A stretch of 53,612 nt of DNA from JAABRU01 sp964505535. GTDB lineage: Bacteria; Desulfobacterota; Desulfobacteria; Desulfobacterales; Desulfococcaceae. Every line of letters starts with the position of its first letter. Position 1 is the first letter of the stretch. Under the pieces are notes generated by a model. The model saw nothing but the letters and a program-made list of their open reading frames with translations, had not been told where the DNA came from and searched no databases. Of the stretch, positions 24,769 through 33,863 are shown one piece after another. The DNA lies in contig CAZDIU010000004.1 in the NCBI GenBank assembly GCA_964505535.1, positions 1-53,612 of the forward strand, in the 5' to 3' direction. The position numbers were made by a program, and so were the translations under genes.

Positions 24769-25341
24769 CTATATACCGAGTTCCTCCGCGATTTCAGACA
24801 TGGCTGCCAGACTCAGATTCACAAATTCATTCAGGGGAAGCCCGATTTTCTCGCATTCCATAATCCGGTCCCGGCTTACGGCTCTGGCAAAATGCGGGGT
24901 TTTCATCCGCTTGGTCACGGATTTGGTCTGAACACTTGCAATTTTTTTGTCCGGATATACCAGAGCAGTGGCCACAATCATGCCGGTGATGGTTTCCGCG
25001 CAGGTAAGTGCATGTTCAAAAAGGGTGGAGCGCTCCAGTCCCAGACCTTCGGCATTGTGCTTGCGAATTGCGTTGAGGATTTCCGGGCAGATGCCTTTTT
25101 CCTCCAGCAGTTTTGCACCCACCTCGCTGTGCTGTGCGGAATCCTCGCCCGTAATTTCATAATCAATGTCATGGAGCAGGCCCGAAAGTCCCCATATATC
25201 CGGATTTTCTCCAAAATGCCCGGCCAGTTTCCGCATAATGACCTCGGAAGCCAGACAGTGTGCCACCAGTCTTTCGTTTTTCAGATGTTCCTTCAGCAAT
25301 GCCAGAGCATTCTCCCGGCTGATTCCCGGATCTGCGCTCAT
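24769..25341 (-). CDS. HD-domain hydrolase (HDIG type)
   Basis: 190 residues with a single HD phosphohydrolase domain: VAHCLASEVIMRKLA, LSGLLHDIDYEITG (the HD pair), AIRKHNAEGLGLERSTLFEH and a late aspartate in CAETITGMIVA. Stand-alone HDIG proteins of this size are common in Firmicutes and Desulfobacterota; the substrate is usually unknown (nucleotides or nucleic acids). It is in the same direction as the tgpA gene, 55 bases upstream of it, and may be cotranscribed. Confidence 0.85.
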   Translation of the reverse strand: MSADPGISRENALALLKEHLKNERLVAHCLASEVIMRKLAGHFGENPDIWGLSGLLHDIDYEITGEDSAQHSEVGAKLLEEKGICPEILNAIRKHNAEGLGLERSTLFEHALTCAETITGMIVATALVYPDKKIASVQTKSVTKRMKTPHFARAVSRDRIMECEKIGLPLNEFVNLSLAAMSEIAEELGI

Positions 25342-25579
25342 GAAAAATTCCTCCTGCTGTTTTATTTTTTTAACTTATTGTTTTATAAAGTTTATTCTCA
25401 CGGATTTCAACCACAAAGGTCACAAAGACGGCACAAAGGGCACAAAAAAAACTGTATCTGTCAGTTTTATTTTGACAAAACAGCAGATCAACAGAACTTT
25501 TCAGAAAAAACCGGATTTTTTCAAAAAATCCGGTTTTTCTGTTCATCCCAACACATAAAATCAAAGTTCGCGGAAAACC
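25342..25579. other. Intergenic, including a degenerate A/C-rich repeat block
   Basis: Short block around 25410-25450 carrying reiterated CACAAAG units (GGTCACAAAGACGGCACAAA). A terminator for carA lies at 25505-25538. No gene is seen. Confidence 0.5.
25505..25538 (-). terminator. Rho-independent-type terminator downstream of carA
   Basis: AAAAAACCGGATTTTTT pairs with AAAAAATCCGGTTTTT around a one-base turn. The stem has A-T rich flanks giving a T tract in both directions. It lies downstream of carA in its direction. The same sequence recurs at 40695-40731 and 45477-45512, and in a longer variant at 33864-33900. Confidence 0.7.
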
Positions 25580-26734
25580 CTATGCAGCGGCCCGGGGCCG
25601 TCTTTCCCGCATCATTCGGGTGAAATTGTCAAACAGATAATGGGCATCGTGGGGGCCGGGCGAGGCTTCCGGATGATACTGCACGGAACACAGGGGATAT
25701 TTTTTGTGCCGAAGTCCTTCCAGGGTTCTGTCATTGAGATTCATGTGGGTCACTTCAATGTCATTCATGTTCAGGCTGTCTGTATCCACAGAAAAACCGT
25801 GATTCTGGGAGGTGATTTCAATCCGGCCGCTCATCATGTTTTTCACCGGCTGATTCACGCCCCGGTGTCCGAATTTGAGTTTGTAGGTTTTTCCGCCCAA
25901 AGCCAGCCCCAGCAACTGCTGTCCCAGACAGATGCCGAACATGGGACGGTAATCCAGCAGACTCCGAATGGTTTCAATGGCATAAGTGACCGGTTCCGGA
26001 TCTCCGGGGCCGTTGGACAAAAAAATGCCTTCCGGATTCATTGCCTTTACCGCTTCCGCTGAAGTTTGGGCCGGTACAACAATGATTTCGCATCCCGCGT
26101 TTGCCAGAGAGCGCAGAATATTGTATTTGACACCAAAATCAAAGGCCAGAACCGAAAATTTCTCTCCCCGGTATTTCCAGATATTCTGATCCAAAGCCTT
26201 TCCCGCCTCAAAATGCACGGGTTTGTTTCCATCCCACCTATAGGCTCTGTCTGTTGTCACAGACTGCACCAGATCCTGCCCTGCCATGCCCGGCGTTTCC
26301 CGCACCCGTCTGAGAAGCGATGCCGGATCAGTATCCTGTGTGGACATAATTCCCCGCATTGCGCCAACATTTCTCAGATGCCGGGTCAGCGCACGGGTGT
26401 CGAGTTCCTCAATGCCCATCACACCGTAGCGTTTCAGATAATCCGCAAGGGTGGACACCGAGCGGTAATTGCTGGGAAAAGGCTGATATTCCCGGATGAT
26501 GAAGGCAGCCACCTGCACCTGGTCTGATTCCACATCTTCGGGATTGACCCCGTAATTTCCGATCAGAGGATAGGTCATCGTAACCATCTGTCCCCGGTAG
26601 GAAGGATCCGTAAGCACTTCCTGATAACCGGTCATCCCGGTGTTGAACACCACCTCGCCCCAGGCTTCCCCGGGACCGGTGAAGGATTTGCAGGGAAAGA
26701 CTCTTCCGTCTTCAAGTACAAGCAATGCTTTCAT
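25580..26734 (-). CDS. carA: Carbamoyl-phosphate synthase small subunit
   Basis: 384 residues, full length. CarA hydrolyses glutamine and passes ammonia to CarB for carbamoyl phosphate synthesis (arginine and pyrimidine pathways). The N-terminal half (MKALLVLEDGRVFPC, VFNTGMTGYQEVLTDPSYRG) and the class I glutamine amidotransferase half are both clear: FGICLGQQLLGLALG with the nucleophile Cys (about 270), and QYHPEASPGPHDA with His and Glu (about 351-353). carB is not adjacent, which is not unusual outside enterobacteria. Only a weak ribosome site (AGAGG, well upstream) was seen. Confidence 0.96.
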   Translation of the reverse strand: MKALLVLEDGRVFPCKSFTGPGEAWGEVVFNTGMTGYQEVLTDPSYRGQMVTMTYPLIGNYGVNPEDVESDQVQVAAFIIREYQPFPSNYRSVSTLADYLKRYGVMGIEELDTRALTRHLRNVGAMRGIMSTQDTDPASLLRRVRETPGMAGQDLVQSVTTDRAYRWDGNKPVHFEAGKALDQNIWKYRGEKFSVLAFDFGVKYNILRSLANAGCEIIVVPAQTSAEAVKAMNPEGIFLSNGPGDPEPVTYAIETIRSLLDYRPMFGICLGQQLLGLALGGKTYKLKFGHRGVNQPVKNMMSGRIEITSQNHGFSVDTDSLNMNDIEVTHMNLNDRTLEGLRHKKYPLCSVQYHPEASPGPHDAHYLFDNFTRMMRERRPRAAA

Positions 26735-26772
26735 AATATGTATAATGCCTCTTTTCAGTTGTCAGTTGTCAG

Positions 26773-26854
26773 TCAACGCCGTTTCCTTAAGGCTCCCCTC
26801 CCTTAAGGGAGGGGCAGGGGGAGGGGAATTTTATCCTTAAGGAAACGGCGTTGA
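26773..26854. repeat. Palindromic element, 20-bp perfect terminal repeats
   Basis: TCAACGCCGTTTCCTTAAGG at 26773-26792 is exactly repeated in reverse complement at 26835-26854. The interior holds a CCCCTCCCTTAAGGGAGGGG palindrome. Related copies at 38880-38951 (complete) and 3320-3340 (one arm). Short heptamer-like repeats (GTTATCA, GTTGTCA) flank it on both sides. Confidence 0.7.
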
Positions 26855-26920
26855 GTTATCAGTTATCAGTGAGTTCCGTATCTTTTTCCTGACACCTGAA
26901 CACTGTTCACTGATAACTGT

Positions 26921-27286
26921 TCACTGACAATACTGCACGATTTTTTCATATACCAGATCCGCAACTTTTTTTTCCAGATTTCGGCTGACCTGACAAAAGC
27001 GCCGGGCAATTTCATCTTTTGGGAAAAAACCGTCACTGATGAGAATTGGCGTGGCCTTGTATTTGCCGGGCCTTCCTTCTCCGTCATCCACACGGCTGTG
27101 CTGATAACCGGATTCCCTCTGCCAGGTCAGCGCGTGCTGATTTTTGAGTCTGTCATAGCACAGTTGGAAACCGGATATTTCATTCCTGTCATCCAACCAG
27201 ACAATCAGATCAAAATATTCATCCATAAACCAGCGGCGGAAGGGTTCTCCCTCAATCTGCCTGACATTGAGTATTTCATATAACAT
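26921..27286 (-). CDS. Conserved protein of unknown function
   Basis: 121 residues starting MLYEILNVRQIEGEPFRRWF, then MDEYFDLIVWLDDRNEISGF and QLCYDRLKNQHALTW. Later it reads DGEGRPGKYKATPILISDGF. I recognise this as a conserved proteobacterial protein with a beta-rich, acidic first half, but know no function. The start at 27286 is chosen because the upstream in-frame extension (to 27343) reads into a repeat-family arm at 27320-27333. No strong ribosome site. It is a single gene between two repeat blocks. Confidence 0.6.
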   Translation of the reverse strand: MLYEILNVRQIEGEPFRRWFMDEYFDLIVWLDDRNEISGFQLCYDRLKNQHALTWQRESGYQHSRVDDGEGRPGKYKATPILISDGFFPKDEIARRFCQVSRNLEKKVADLVYEKIVQYCQ

Positions 27287-27319
27287 GTGCGGATACACTT
27301 TGCCTGTTTTTACTGTCTC

Positions 27320-27453
27320 ACTGATGTTACGCCACTTCTTCAAAAGCCGGAGTTCTCAACGATCTGAAATCACTGAATTCCGGTTTATGCCGGAATGACG
27401 GTGAAAACGGACAGCTTCCTGATTTCCGGAAGGGCAGCGCAAGGTGCGTTACT
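27320..27453. repeat. Degenerate repeat block with ACTGATGTTACGCC arm
   Basis: The left arm matches the element at 9240. The interior has an ATTCCGGTTTATGCCGGAAT palindrome shared with the element at 11703-11834. The right boundary (about GGTGCGTTACTGT) is only a weak inverse of the left. Confidence 0.45.
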
Positions 27454-27467
27454 GTATATTCCAAATT

Positions 27468-28109
27468 TCATTCCCAGGGGGCAGCCGATATTTCCGATGC
27501 CAGCAATTTCATTGCTGCATCAAGGTGCTGCATAAATTCCCAACGGCTGCCGGACCGGTAAAGCGCTTCACCCACAACAGCATCGCAGAAAAACGGAACC
27601 GGCAGCCATTCGCCTTTGGGCAGTGCTTTTCCAAGTCCGTGCATGAATACGGGAATCACAGGAATATCCGGATGTTTATCCGCAAGATGGGCAATTCCCG
27701 ATTTGAAAGATGCCATGCGTTCCGGTTCTCCGCGTGTCCCTTCCGGAAAAAATATCAGACTCTGCCCCTGTGCAAGCGCTTCCGAGCATGGGGCCAGAAC
27801 ATCTTCCCCTTTTTCAGAACCTTTGCGTTTTATCGGAACAATCCCAATGATTTTCAGGGCAAACCATGCAAGCCACCTGTTTTTCAGAAAATAGTCGCTG
27901 GCAGCAACAGGCCGGATTTTTTTCAGAAATTGCAAAGGAAACAGCGTCATCAGCACCATGGTGTCCAAATGGCTGTTGTGATTGGCAACAACAATGGAAG
28001 GCATCCCGGCCAAAAGCCTGTCCGGGTGTCTGACATTTATGCCCAGGATGATCAGAATAACCGGCCTGACAATCAGAACAAAGAACAGGTATCGGAGAAA
28101 ATGATTCAT
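27468..28109 (-). CDS. 1-acylglycerol-3-phosphate acyltransferase (PlsC family)
   Basis: 213 residues. PlsC-type enzymes acylate lysophosphatidate to phosphatidate. A membrane helix occupies about 8-28. The catalytic HX4D motif is NHNSHLDT (about 44-51) and the acceptor motif is FFPEGTRGE (about 120-128). It overlaps or abuts the CdsA-like gene upstream and closes a three-gene operon with it and the CDP-alcohol phosphotransferase. The order resembles the E. coli ynbABC region. Substrate specificity is not deduced. Confidence 0.88.
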   Translation of the reverse strand: MNHFLRYLFFVLIVRPVILIILGINVRHPDRLLAGMPSIVVANHNSHLDTMVLMTLFPLQFLKKIRPVAASDYFLKNRWLAWFALKIIGIVPIKRKGSEKGEDVLAPCSEALAQGQSLIFFPEGTRGEPERMASFKSGIAHLADKHPDIPVIPVFMHGLGKALPKGEWLPVPFFCDAVVGEALYRSGSRWEFMQHLDAAMKLLASEISAAPWE

Positions 28110-28112
28110 GGT

Positions 28113-29054
28113 TCAGAAATACAAATACCTGACAAAGTGGAGAAACAGCGGGGCAGTGCAGGTCAGACTGTCAACCCGGTCAAGAATCCCGCCGTGACCG
28201 GGCAGCATACTGCTGCTGTCTTTGATTTTCAAATCCCTTTTCAATGCGGATACAGTAATATCCCCCATGAATCCGCCAAGTCCGATGATAATGCCCGCCA
28301 TAAGAGCGTGTCTGTGATTCATTGGTGTAAGATACGGGGCGGTTAAGACTGCAAGCAGGGTTGTTGTTGCCACACCGCCGATCAGACCTTCCCAGGTTTT
28401 GTTCGGACTGACCACAGGAACAACTTTGTGACGACCGAAATTTTTTCCCCAGACATACTGGGCAACATCATTGAGTTCTGTAAGGCAGACAAGATACAGC
28501 ACAAGTCCGGCTCCGCCTGCCGCTGGATTTCCCTCTTTTGGCAAAACCAGCAGGAAAGCCGCATGACTGAGACTGAAAACCGTGGTCATCATTCCCCAGT
28601 GAAGGGTTCCGGCTGCACGCAGAAATCCATCTGTTTGGCCTTTTAATACCATCCGCATGGGAAGATACAGAAACATATACACCGGAATGAAAATGATGAA
28701 CATGCCGTACCATTCCGTATATACCCACCAGTACTGAACCGGAATGGCAAGATAAGCCCAGAACAGAACCCGGCGATCCGCTCTCCGGGTCGGGATCAGG
28801 GACAGGTATTCCTTGAGCGCCAGAAAGGAAATAAAGGCAAAGAAAGCCAGTGCCATTCCTCTGCTCAGGACAAGAACGCCCGCAAACAGGGCCGTAATCA
28901 GCCACCATGTCCGTATCCGGCTGTCCAGTTCCCGGTAATTCCGATCCGGATGTGATTTTTTCAAAACAATGACAACAATGGTGGCAATCACCAGAACACC
29001 AATGATGACAGTCACAGCATATTGCACATTTGGCGGAGGAGGCTGCCATTTCAT
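28113..29054 (-). CDS. CdsA-like phosphatidate cytidylyltransferase
   Basis: 313 residues, about eight membrane helices. The signature near the C-terminus (SALKRDLKIKDSSSMLPGHG then GILDRVDSL) matches CDP-diglyceride synthase. It starts inside the end of the preceding gene (ATGA overlap, 4 bases) and is followed after 3 bases by the PlsC-like gene, so all three should be translated together. In E. coli the comparable YnbB is a second CdsA-type protein besides the essential one. Whether this is the sole CdsA of this organism cannot be told. Confidence 0.9.
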   Translation of the reverse strand: MKWQPPPPNVQYAVTVIIGVLVIATIVVIVLKKSHPDRNYRELDSRIRTWWLITALFAGVLVLSRGMALAFFAFISFLALKEYLSLIPTRRADRRVLFWAYLAIPVQYWWVYTEWYGMFIIFIPVYMFLYLPMRMVLKGQTDGFLRAAGTLHWGMMTTVFSLSHAAFLLVLPKEGNPAAGGAGLVLYLVCLTELNDVAQYVWGKNFGRHKVVPVVSPNKTWEGLIGGVATTTLLAVLTAPYLTPMNHRHALMAGIIIGLGGFMGDITVSALKRDLKIKDSSSMLPGHGGILDRVDSLTCTAPLFLHFVRYLYF

Positions 29055-29656
29055 GATCCGATCTCCTTCAGTGCCTGACGCGCCCGGTTGACAGTCGTCA
29101 GCACGGACAGCAGCAGTACGATGAACAGAACCGCATTCAGCCAGAAACCCGCAGGAACACCCATTGCCACAAGCAGGGCGATCAGACCGAATACAAAGGC
29201 CCGATCACTTTTGCCCATGGGACCGTCATAGCCTCGGCCTGCTCCGATCATCACAGCGATCACACCGGTCATTTCACTGATAATTGCCGCTATGACCAGC
29301 AATGTCACCAGACAGGGGGAAAAGCCCGGAATCAGAGCAAAGGGAAGATACAGCACCGTATCGGAAACCACATCGCCCAGTTCATTTAAAATGGCGCCCA
29401 AAGGCGTTTTCATCTGATGTTCACGGGCAAGCATTCCGTCAATGGCATTCAAAGCCATGCGGACAAAAAGCACAGCCGGAATCAGAAACAAGATTTGCCT
29501 TATCCTGCCAAAAGTCAATACTGACATTCCGGCAAAAATAGAAAGCAGAAGGGCGGAAAGCGTTATATGATTCGGACGGATGCCGTTTTTTGCCATCCGA
29601 ACGCATACAGGGCGAAGGAAATTCTGAAACAGGGGCTTCAGATCATAGATTGTCAT
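29051..29656 (-). CDS. CDP-alcohol phosphatidyltransferase-like membrane protein
   Basis: 201 residues with membrane spans and the CDP-OH_P signature region NAIDGMLAREHQMKTPLGAI then LNELGDVVSD. The canonical pattern is DxxDGxxARxxxxxxxxGxxxDxxxD. Here the first and third aspartates are Asn, while the second and fourth are present. This is the family that makes phosphatidyl-glycerol, -inositol, -serine and others, so the exact headgroup is uncertain, and the Asn changes may alter or abolish the usual chemistry. First gene of the operon with CdsA- and PlsC-like proteins (YnbA-like position). Confidence 0.85.
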   Translation of the reverse strand: MTIYDLKPLFQNFLRPVCVRMAKNGIRPNHITLSALLLSIFAGMSVLTFGRIRQILFLIPAVLFVRMALNAIDGMLAREHQMKTPLGAILNELGDVVSDTVLYLPFALIPGFSPCLVTLLVIAAIISEMTGVIAVMIGAGRGYDGPMGKSDRAFVFGLIALLVAMGVPAGFWLNAVLFIVLLLSVLTTVNRARQALKEIGS

Positions 29657-29683
29657 AATTTTTCCTCCATTTTGCCGGATCCG

Positions 29684-31087
29684 TCATTTTCTTAACCGGC
29701 AAAAAAATTCCCCCTCCACAGTGCTTCCCTTCCGAATGACCGCCTGATGATCAGAAGAATTGCGGATCATGACATTGCCCCGAAGTGTCACACCTGCCTC
29801 AAAACACACATCCCCTTCAATGACAAGGGATTCGCACCCGGCCAGAGAGGGAATGCCTTCGGGAAAACGCGCGTCAAAGTCATCAATTTTCTCAAAATAT
29901 CGGGGATCAAGACTGATTTTCACATTGTCGGATCGCCGTTCAGGGTTCAGGTTCAACGCCCCCTGTTCACTGAACAGAAAATAATCCGAGCGCACCAGCA
30001 TGAGATCACTGCATTTTTTGACCGGAAAAAAACGGGTGCGGGGAACACAGACCGCGCCTGCGCCTGCAAAAAGAGAAATGGCCGCTCCCATCGCACTTTC
30101 CACCTGAAACACCGGGGGACTGTTTTTGTCTCTGGGATCAAGGGTTTTGGGATTGAGAATCATGGGCAGACGAACAGTTTTTTCTTTTTGGATCAGATCC
30201 TTGAGAAATTTCAGGTTTACCCACAGATTGTTGGTGTTGAAAAAATGATAGCGGTCAATGTTCCCGAATCCGTCCATTTCTTCTTTGGGACACTGGGCCG
30301 ATTCCCGCAGCAGGAGGTATCCGCCCTTATGCCGGGCCAGATGTCCGCCCTTGACATCAGCCGGTGTTCTCTGCGCGACTTCCATCATAAAGGGGAAATT
30401 CTTTTCTGCAAAAAAGCCCAGCAGAGAGACATCCATTGTTGCGCCCAGGTTGTCGGAATTGGAGATAAAGGCATAGCGGATGCCCTTTTCCAGCAGTTGA
30501 TCCAGAAGACCGGAAGTTTGCAGGGCTGTGTAAATATCCCCGTGGCCGGGCGGATTCCATTCCAAAGAAGGATCAGCAGGCCAGACAGCCGGAGCAAGGT
30601 TTTCCCGGAGAATTTTTGGGAATTTGTGCTGCAGAAAGCAGACAGGCATCTTTCCGGGCCGGATTTTTTTCAGTGCTGCCAGGGTGTCGGCATGGGTGCT
30701 GAAACTGTTCATCAGGGCCAGTTCTGTATTGTGCCCTGAGGATTGACGGAGCAGGATTTCCAGAAAAGACAGACCATTTCTCACTTTCAGCAGGGATTTG
30801 GGGCCGATCAGTCCCATGCTGGTTCCCAGACCGCCGTTAAGGATGATTCGCACTGTGCGGGAAAGCGTTTTTTCCCCTTTTTCCAAATACCCTGACAGAT
30901 GTTCCATATGCGCAATATCATCGGGTCGGACGGGAGATATTTCCCGATCAGAAATCATGCCGCTTTCGCCGCTGATAATTTTTCTGTAATAATGGGAAAA
31001 GGTTTCTGTAACAATGGCCGGAAGCTCCTCTTTTTCCATTTTTGATATAAAAGCCTCCAGATATGCCGGTGTTTCCCCCTCTGCCAT
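29684..31087 (-). CDS. UTP-glucose-1-phosphate uridylyltransferase (UGP2/eukaryotic-like family)
   Basis: 467 residues of the UDPGP family. It makes UDP-glucose or a related UDP-sugar from UTP and sugar-1-phosphate. The nucleotide-binding motif is LNGGLGTSMGLIGPKSLLKV (84-103). Further motifs: WNPPGHGDIYTAL, YAFISNSDNLGATMD, GHLARHKGG, NTNNLWVNL, and the C-terminal beta-helix-like turns (IEGDVCFEAGVTLRGNV). Bacterial GalU enzymes are unrelated in sequence, so this is the eukaryote-like type. It sits 27 bases upstream of the phospholipid operon, and it could supply UDP-glucose for the sulfoquinovose synthase. Confidence 0.88.
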   Translation of the reverse strand: MAEGETPAYLEAFISKMEKEELPAIVTETFSHYYRKIISGESGMISDREISPVRPDDIAHMEHLSGYLEKGEKTLSRTVRIILNGGLGTSMGLIGPKSLLKVRNGLSFLEILLRQSSGHNTELALMNSFSTHADTLAALKKIRPGKMPVCFLQHKFPKILRENLAPAVWPADPSLEWNPPGHGDIYTALQTSGLLDQLLEKGIRYAFISNSDNLGATMDVSLLGFFAEKNFPFMMEVAQRTPADVKGGHLARHKGGYLLLRESAQCPKEEMDGFGNIDRYHFFNTNNLWVNLKFLKDLIQKEKTVRLPMILNPKTLDPRDKNSPPVFQVESAMGAAISLFAGAGAVCVPRTRFFPVKKCSDLMLVRSDYFLFSEQGALNLNPERRSDNVKISLDPRYFEKIDDFDARFPEGIPSLAGCESLVIEGDVCFEAGVTLRGNVMIRNSSDHQAVIRKGSTVEGEFFCRLRK

Positions 31088-31130
31088 CCTTCCTCCTTTG
31101 GATATGATCTTTGCATATGATTATGGGTGG

Positions 31131-31210
31131 TGGGTCAAATCCGTTGATCTGAAATCCCCTCCCCCGGCGGGAGGAGTGTTTTTTTCTGCATCATCAACCG
31201 ATTTGACCCA
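31131..31210. repeat. Palindromic element, arms TGGGTCAAATCCGTTGAT
   Basis: Arms at 31131-31148 and 31193-31210 are imperfect reverse complements, with a CCCCTCCCCCGGCGGGAGGAG hairpin (split over about 31156-31176) inside. The right arm matches 3431-3450. Confidence 0.6.
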
Positions 31211-31233
31211 CTATCTGATTATGTATGGATATG

Positions 31234-31266
31234 AAAAAACCAGGTTTGAAATCACCTGGTTTTTTT
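31234..31266 (-). terminator. Terminator downstream of ilvE
   Basis: AAAAAACCAGGT pairs with ACCTGGTTTTTT around an 8-base loop, 11 bases after the ilvE stop in its direction, with a T tract on that strand. Confidence 0.75.
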
Positions 31267-31276
31267 ATTTCTCTGA

Positions 31277-32341
31277 TCAGCAGACTTTTTCAATCCATCC
31301 CAGCGGATCTTCGGCCCTTCCGTACTGAATATCGGTCAGGGCCTGATAGAATTTCATGGTCATGGGGCCGACCTCATTGTTGCCGATGGTGACAATTTCC
31401 TCATTGTATTTGATGGTTCCCACCGGAGAAATGACCGCTGCCGTTCCGCTGCCGAAAATTTCCACTTTTCTTCCGGATTTCTGGGCATCAATCACCTCAT
31501 GGATGGAGATGCGGCGTTCTGTGCAGGGAATATTCCAGAGCCGGGCCAGGGCAATGACGGAATCACGGGTTACGCCCGGCAGAATGCTTCCGTTGAGAAC
31601 CGGGGTGATGAGTTCGCCGTCAATGACAAAGAAGATGTTCATGGAACCGACTTCTTCCACATACTGCTGCTCCACGCCGTCAAGCCAGAGCACCTGGGTG
31701 TATCCCTGTTCATGCGCTTTTTCAGCAGCATACAGACTGGCCGCATAATTGCCCGGGGTTTTTGCTTCTCCTATGCCTCCGCGCACGGCACGCACATGAC
31801 GTTTTGTCACCCATATTTTGACCGGATTGAACCCTTCCGCGTAATAGGCTCCGACCGGAGAAAGAATGATGTAAAAGCGGTAGGTGTGAGCTGCGCGCAC
31901 ACCCAGAAAGACATCTGTGGCAATGATGGTGGGCCGGATATACAAAGATGTGCCGGGCGCGGACGGAACCCAGTCTTTTTCCACTCTGATGAGTTCCTTG
32001 AGTGCGTGCAGGGCAAAATGCTCATCAATGGCCGGAATGCACAGCAGCCGGTTGGAGGTGTTGGCTCTGTGCAGATTGACCTGGGGCCGGAAAAGCTGAA
32101 TTTCGCCTTTGGGTGTCCGGTACGCCTTGAGACCCTCAAAAATGGCCTGTCCGTAATGCAGCACCATGGTGGCCGGGTCCATGGTGAAAGGGGCATAGGG
32201 TTCAATGCGCGGATTGTGCCAGCCTTTTTCCACACTGTAGTCCATGTTGAACATATGATCTGTAAAAATTTTGCCAAAACCCAGTTTGGTTTCATCGGGT
32301 TTGGGCTTTAACTGTGCGGCTTTTCTGATGGTGATTTCCAT
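31277..32341 (-). CDS. ilvE: Branched-chain amino acid aminotransferase
   Basis: 354 residues, class IV aminotransferase of the long BCAT type. It transfers the amino group between leucine, isoleucine or valine and 2-oxoglutarate. The PLP lysine lies in GEAKTPGNYAASL. Other features are HYGQAIFEGLKAYR, LYIRPTIIATD, YVEEVGSMNIFF, LPGVTRDSV and EIFGSGTAAVISPVG. The start at 32341 follows a strong AAGGAGG ribosome site, 9 bases ahead; longer in-frame reading to 32461 would have no support. It is a single gene bounded by a terminator. Confidence 0.95.
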   Translation of the reverse strand: MEITIRKAAQLKPKPDETKLGFGKIFTDHMFNMDYSVEKGWHNPRIEPYAPFTMDPATMVLHYGQAIFEGLKAYRTPKGEIQLFRPQVNLHRANTSNRLLCIPAIDEHFALHALKELIRVEKDWVPSAPGTSLYIRPTIIATDVFLGVRAAHTYRFYIILSPVGAYYAEGFNPVKIWVTKRHVRAVRGGIGEAKTPGNYAASLYAAEKAHEQGYTQVLWLDGVEQQYVEEVGSMNIFFVIDGELITPVLNGSILPGVTRDSVIALARLWNIPCTERRISIHEVIDAQKSGRKVEIFGSGTAAVISPVGTIKYNEEIVTIGNNEVGPMTMKFYQALTDIQYGRAEDPLGWIEKVC

Positions 32342-32598
32342 GAAAGAATCTCCTCCTTGCTGTGTCAGATCGAATTTTTTGCATTGGCTTCTTTCCGATT
32401 TCTGTGTCCGTCCGTTTGCAGGTGTCCGGCTGCAGGGGCATCCTTTCCACATTATCGGCAACGAAAAACTATAGCAGGTTTATTTCTGAAATCAAGTATT
32501 ATGTGCAGCTCTGCTTCCCGGGAAAGTATGATTTTTCCTGATGAAGTGGGATTTGGAGGCAGAATTGCTCCCGGCATTGCGCCGCGCGGTTTTCTGTT

Positions 32599-33468
32599 TC
32601 ACTTTCCCTGGAGGGTGACAAGAACTGTTCCGGCAAACATGAGAAGCGCACCGCTGAGGCGGCAACTGATGTTCTCCTCCCTGAAGAGAAAACGGCCATA
32701 CAGCACACTGATGACCACACTGAGCCGTTTGACGGAGATCATGTACGCTGCCTGAACCAGGGAAATGGCCCATCCGTGAAACAGGCCGTGAAGAAAGAGC
32801 AGAATCCCTGCTGCCAGACCTTTGGCCGCATCTTTCCGGAATGCTGCCAGCCGGATTTTCCCGCTCAGGCGGAAAAACACAATCATGAGAATGTTGAAGA
32901 CCGTATAGAAAAGCATGGTAAAAAACAGGGGAGAGGAATTGACAATGGCTTTTTTGCCGATAACCGAGGTAAGGCTGTAAACCAATGCCACAAACAGCAT
33001 GATTCGCGAGCCTTTTTCCCGAAAAAGTGATTGCAGGGGAGCCAAAAGATGCCAGTGACCGGGATCGATGTGAAGAACATAGCCACCCGCACAGATGAGC
33101 ACAATGCCGCAAAAACCTCCGAAGCCCGGTATTTCATCCAGAAACAGATATCCGCTCAGCACCACAAAAACCGGTGTGAAGGCCAGACAGGGAATGACCA
33201 GGGAAAGGGGCGATATTTTTATGGCCTTCATGTATAAAACAAAAGTGAAACCGTTGAGGGGAATGCTGATGAGAAAAGTCCACAGAAAATCCGGGCCGAT
33301 GGGAGGAACAGGAACCACCAGTGCTCCTGCTGTGAAAAGCGGGAGACTGTACATCAGGGGATAAACAGACATCTCAGCAGGCGAGAGACCGGAAAAGAAT
33401 CTCCTGATGCACGCGTCCTGGGAGGAAACCGCCAGCGCTGTGAGCAGGGACAGAATCAGCCATTGCAT
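32599..33468 (-). CDS. EamA/DMT-family transporter
   Basis: 289 residues with about ten membrane helices in two repeated halves, the EamA pattern. The halves are visible as MQWLILSLLTALAVSSQDAC near the start, then LSLVIPCLAFTPVFVVLSGY, and later RLSVVISVLYGRFLFREEN. Members export amino acids, nucleotides or sugars; the substrate cannot be read. It stands alone, with gene-free DNA on both sides. Confidence 0.82.
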   Translation of the reverse strand: MQWLILSLLTALAVSSQDACIRRFFSGLSPAEMSVYPLMYSLPLFTAGALVVPVPPIGPDFLWTFLISIPLNGFTFVLYMKAIKISPLSLVIPCLAFTPVFVVLSGYLFLDEIPGFGGFCGIVLICAGGYVLHIDPGHWHLLAPLQSLFREKGSRIMLFVALVYSLTSVIGKKAIVNSSPLFFTMLFYTVFNILMIVFFRLSGKIRLAAFRKDAAKGLAAGILLFLHGLFHGWAISLVQAAYMISVKRLSVVISVLYGRFLFREENISCRLSGALLMFAGTVLVTLQGK

Positions 33469-33592
33469 GGGAAAAAGGTTTTCCGGAGCATATCAGAAAT
33501 ATCCTGGCATATGAGCCATTACCAAACCATCAGCCGATAATTTTGTTTTCGCTTTCTTCCTCTTTGGGACAGATCATCAAAACTTCCATTAA

Positions 33593-33692
33593 GGGCCTGT
33601 AAAAAAATAACCTGTACAATTTTTCCGCTGGTCAACCCCTAAGGGTTTTCAAAACCCTTAGGGGTTACAACAGCTTATTTTGATACAGACCC
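33593..33692. repeat. Nested palindrome element, arms GGGCCTGTAAAAAAATAACC
   Basis: 22-base imperfect terminal repeats at 33593-33614 and 33671-33692 enclose the AACCCCTAAGGGTTTT palindrome (33634-33666). Same family as 42644-42742. Confidence 0.65.
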
Positions 33693-33729
33693 TAAGTGGA
33701 TTATCAACAAAAATTTTTTCATATTTTGA

Positions 33730-33789
33730 GGAGTCCAAACTGAAAGTCCGGATGCTGCGAATTCTGCCAAACTTTCAGTTTGGCACTCC
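33730..33789. repeat. Palindromic element, arms GGAGTCCAAACTGAAAGT
   Basis: Arms 33730-33747 and 33769-33789 pair. Second copy of the family seen at 11331-11403. Confidence 0.6.
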
Positions 33790-33863
33790 GGTTGCAGTTT
33801 TTTTTGGATGCAAAAGAATTTTTTTGACAGACCATTAAGTACCCAATCGAAAGTTTTCAGGTA

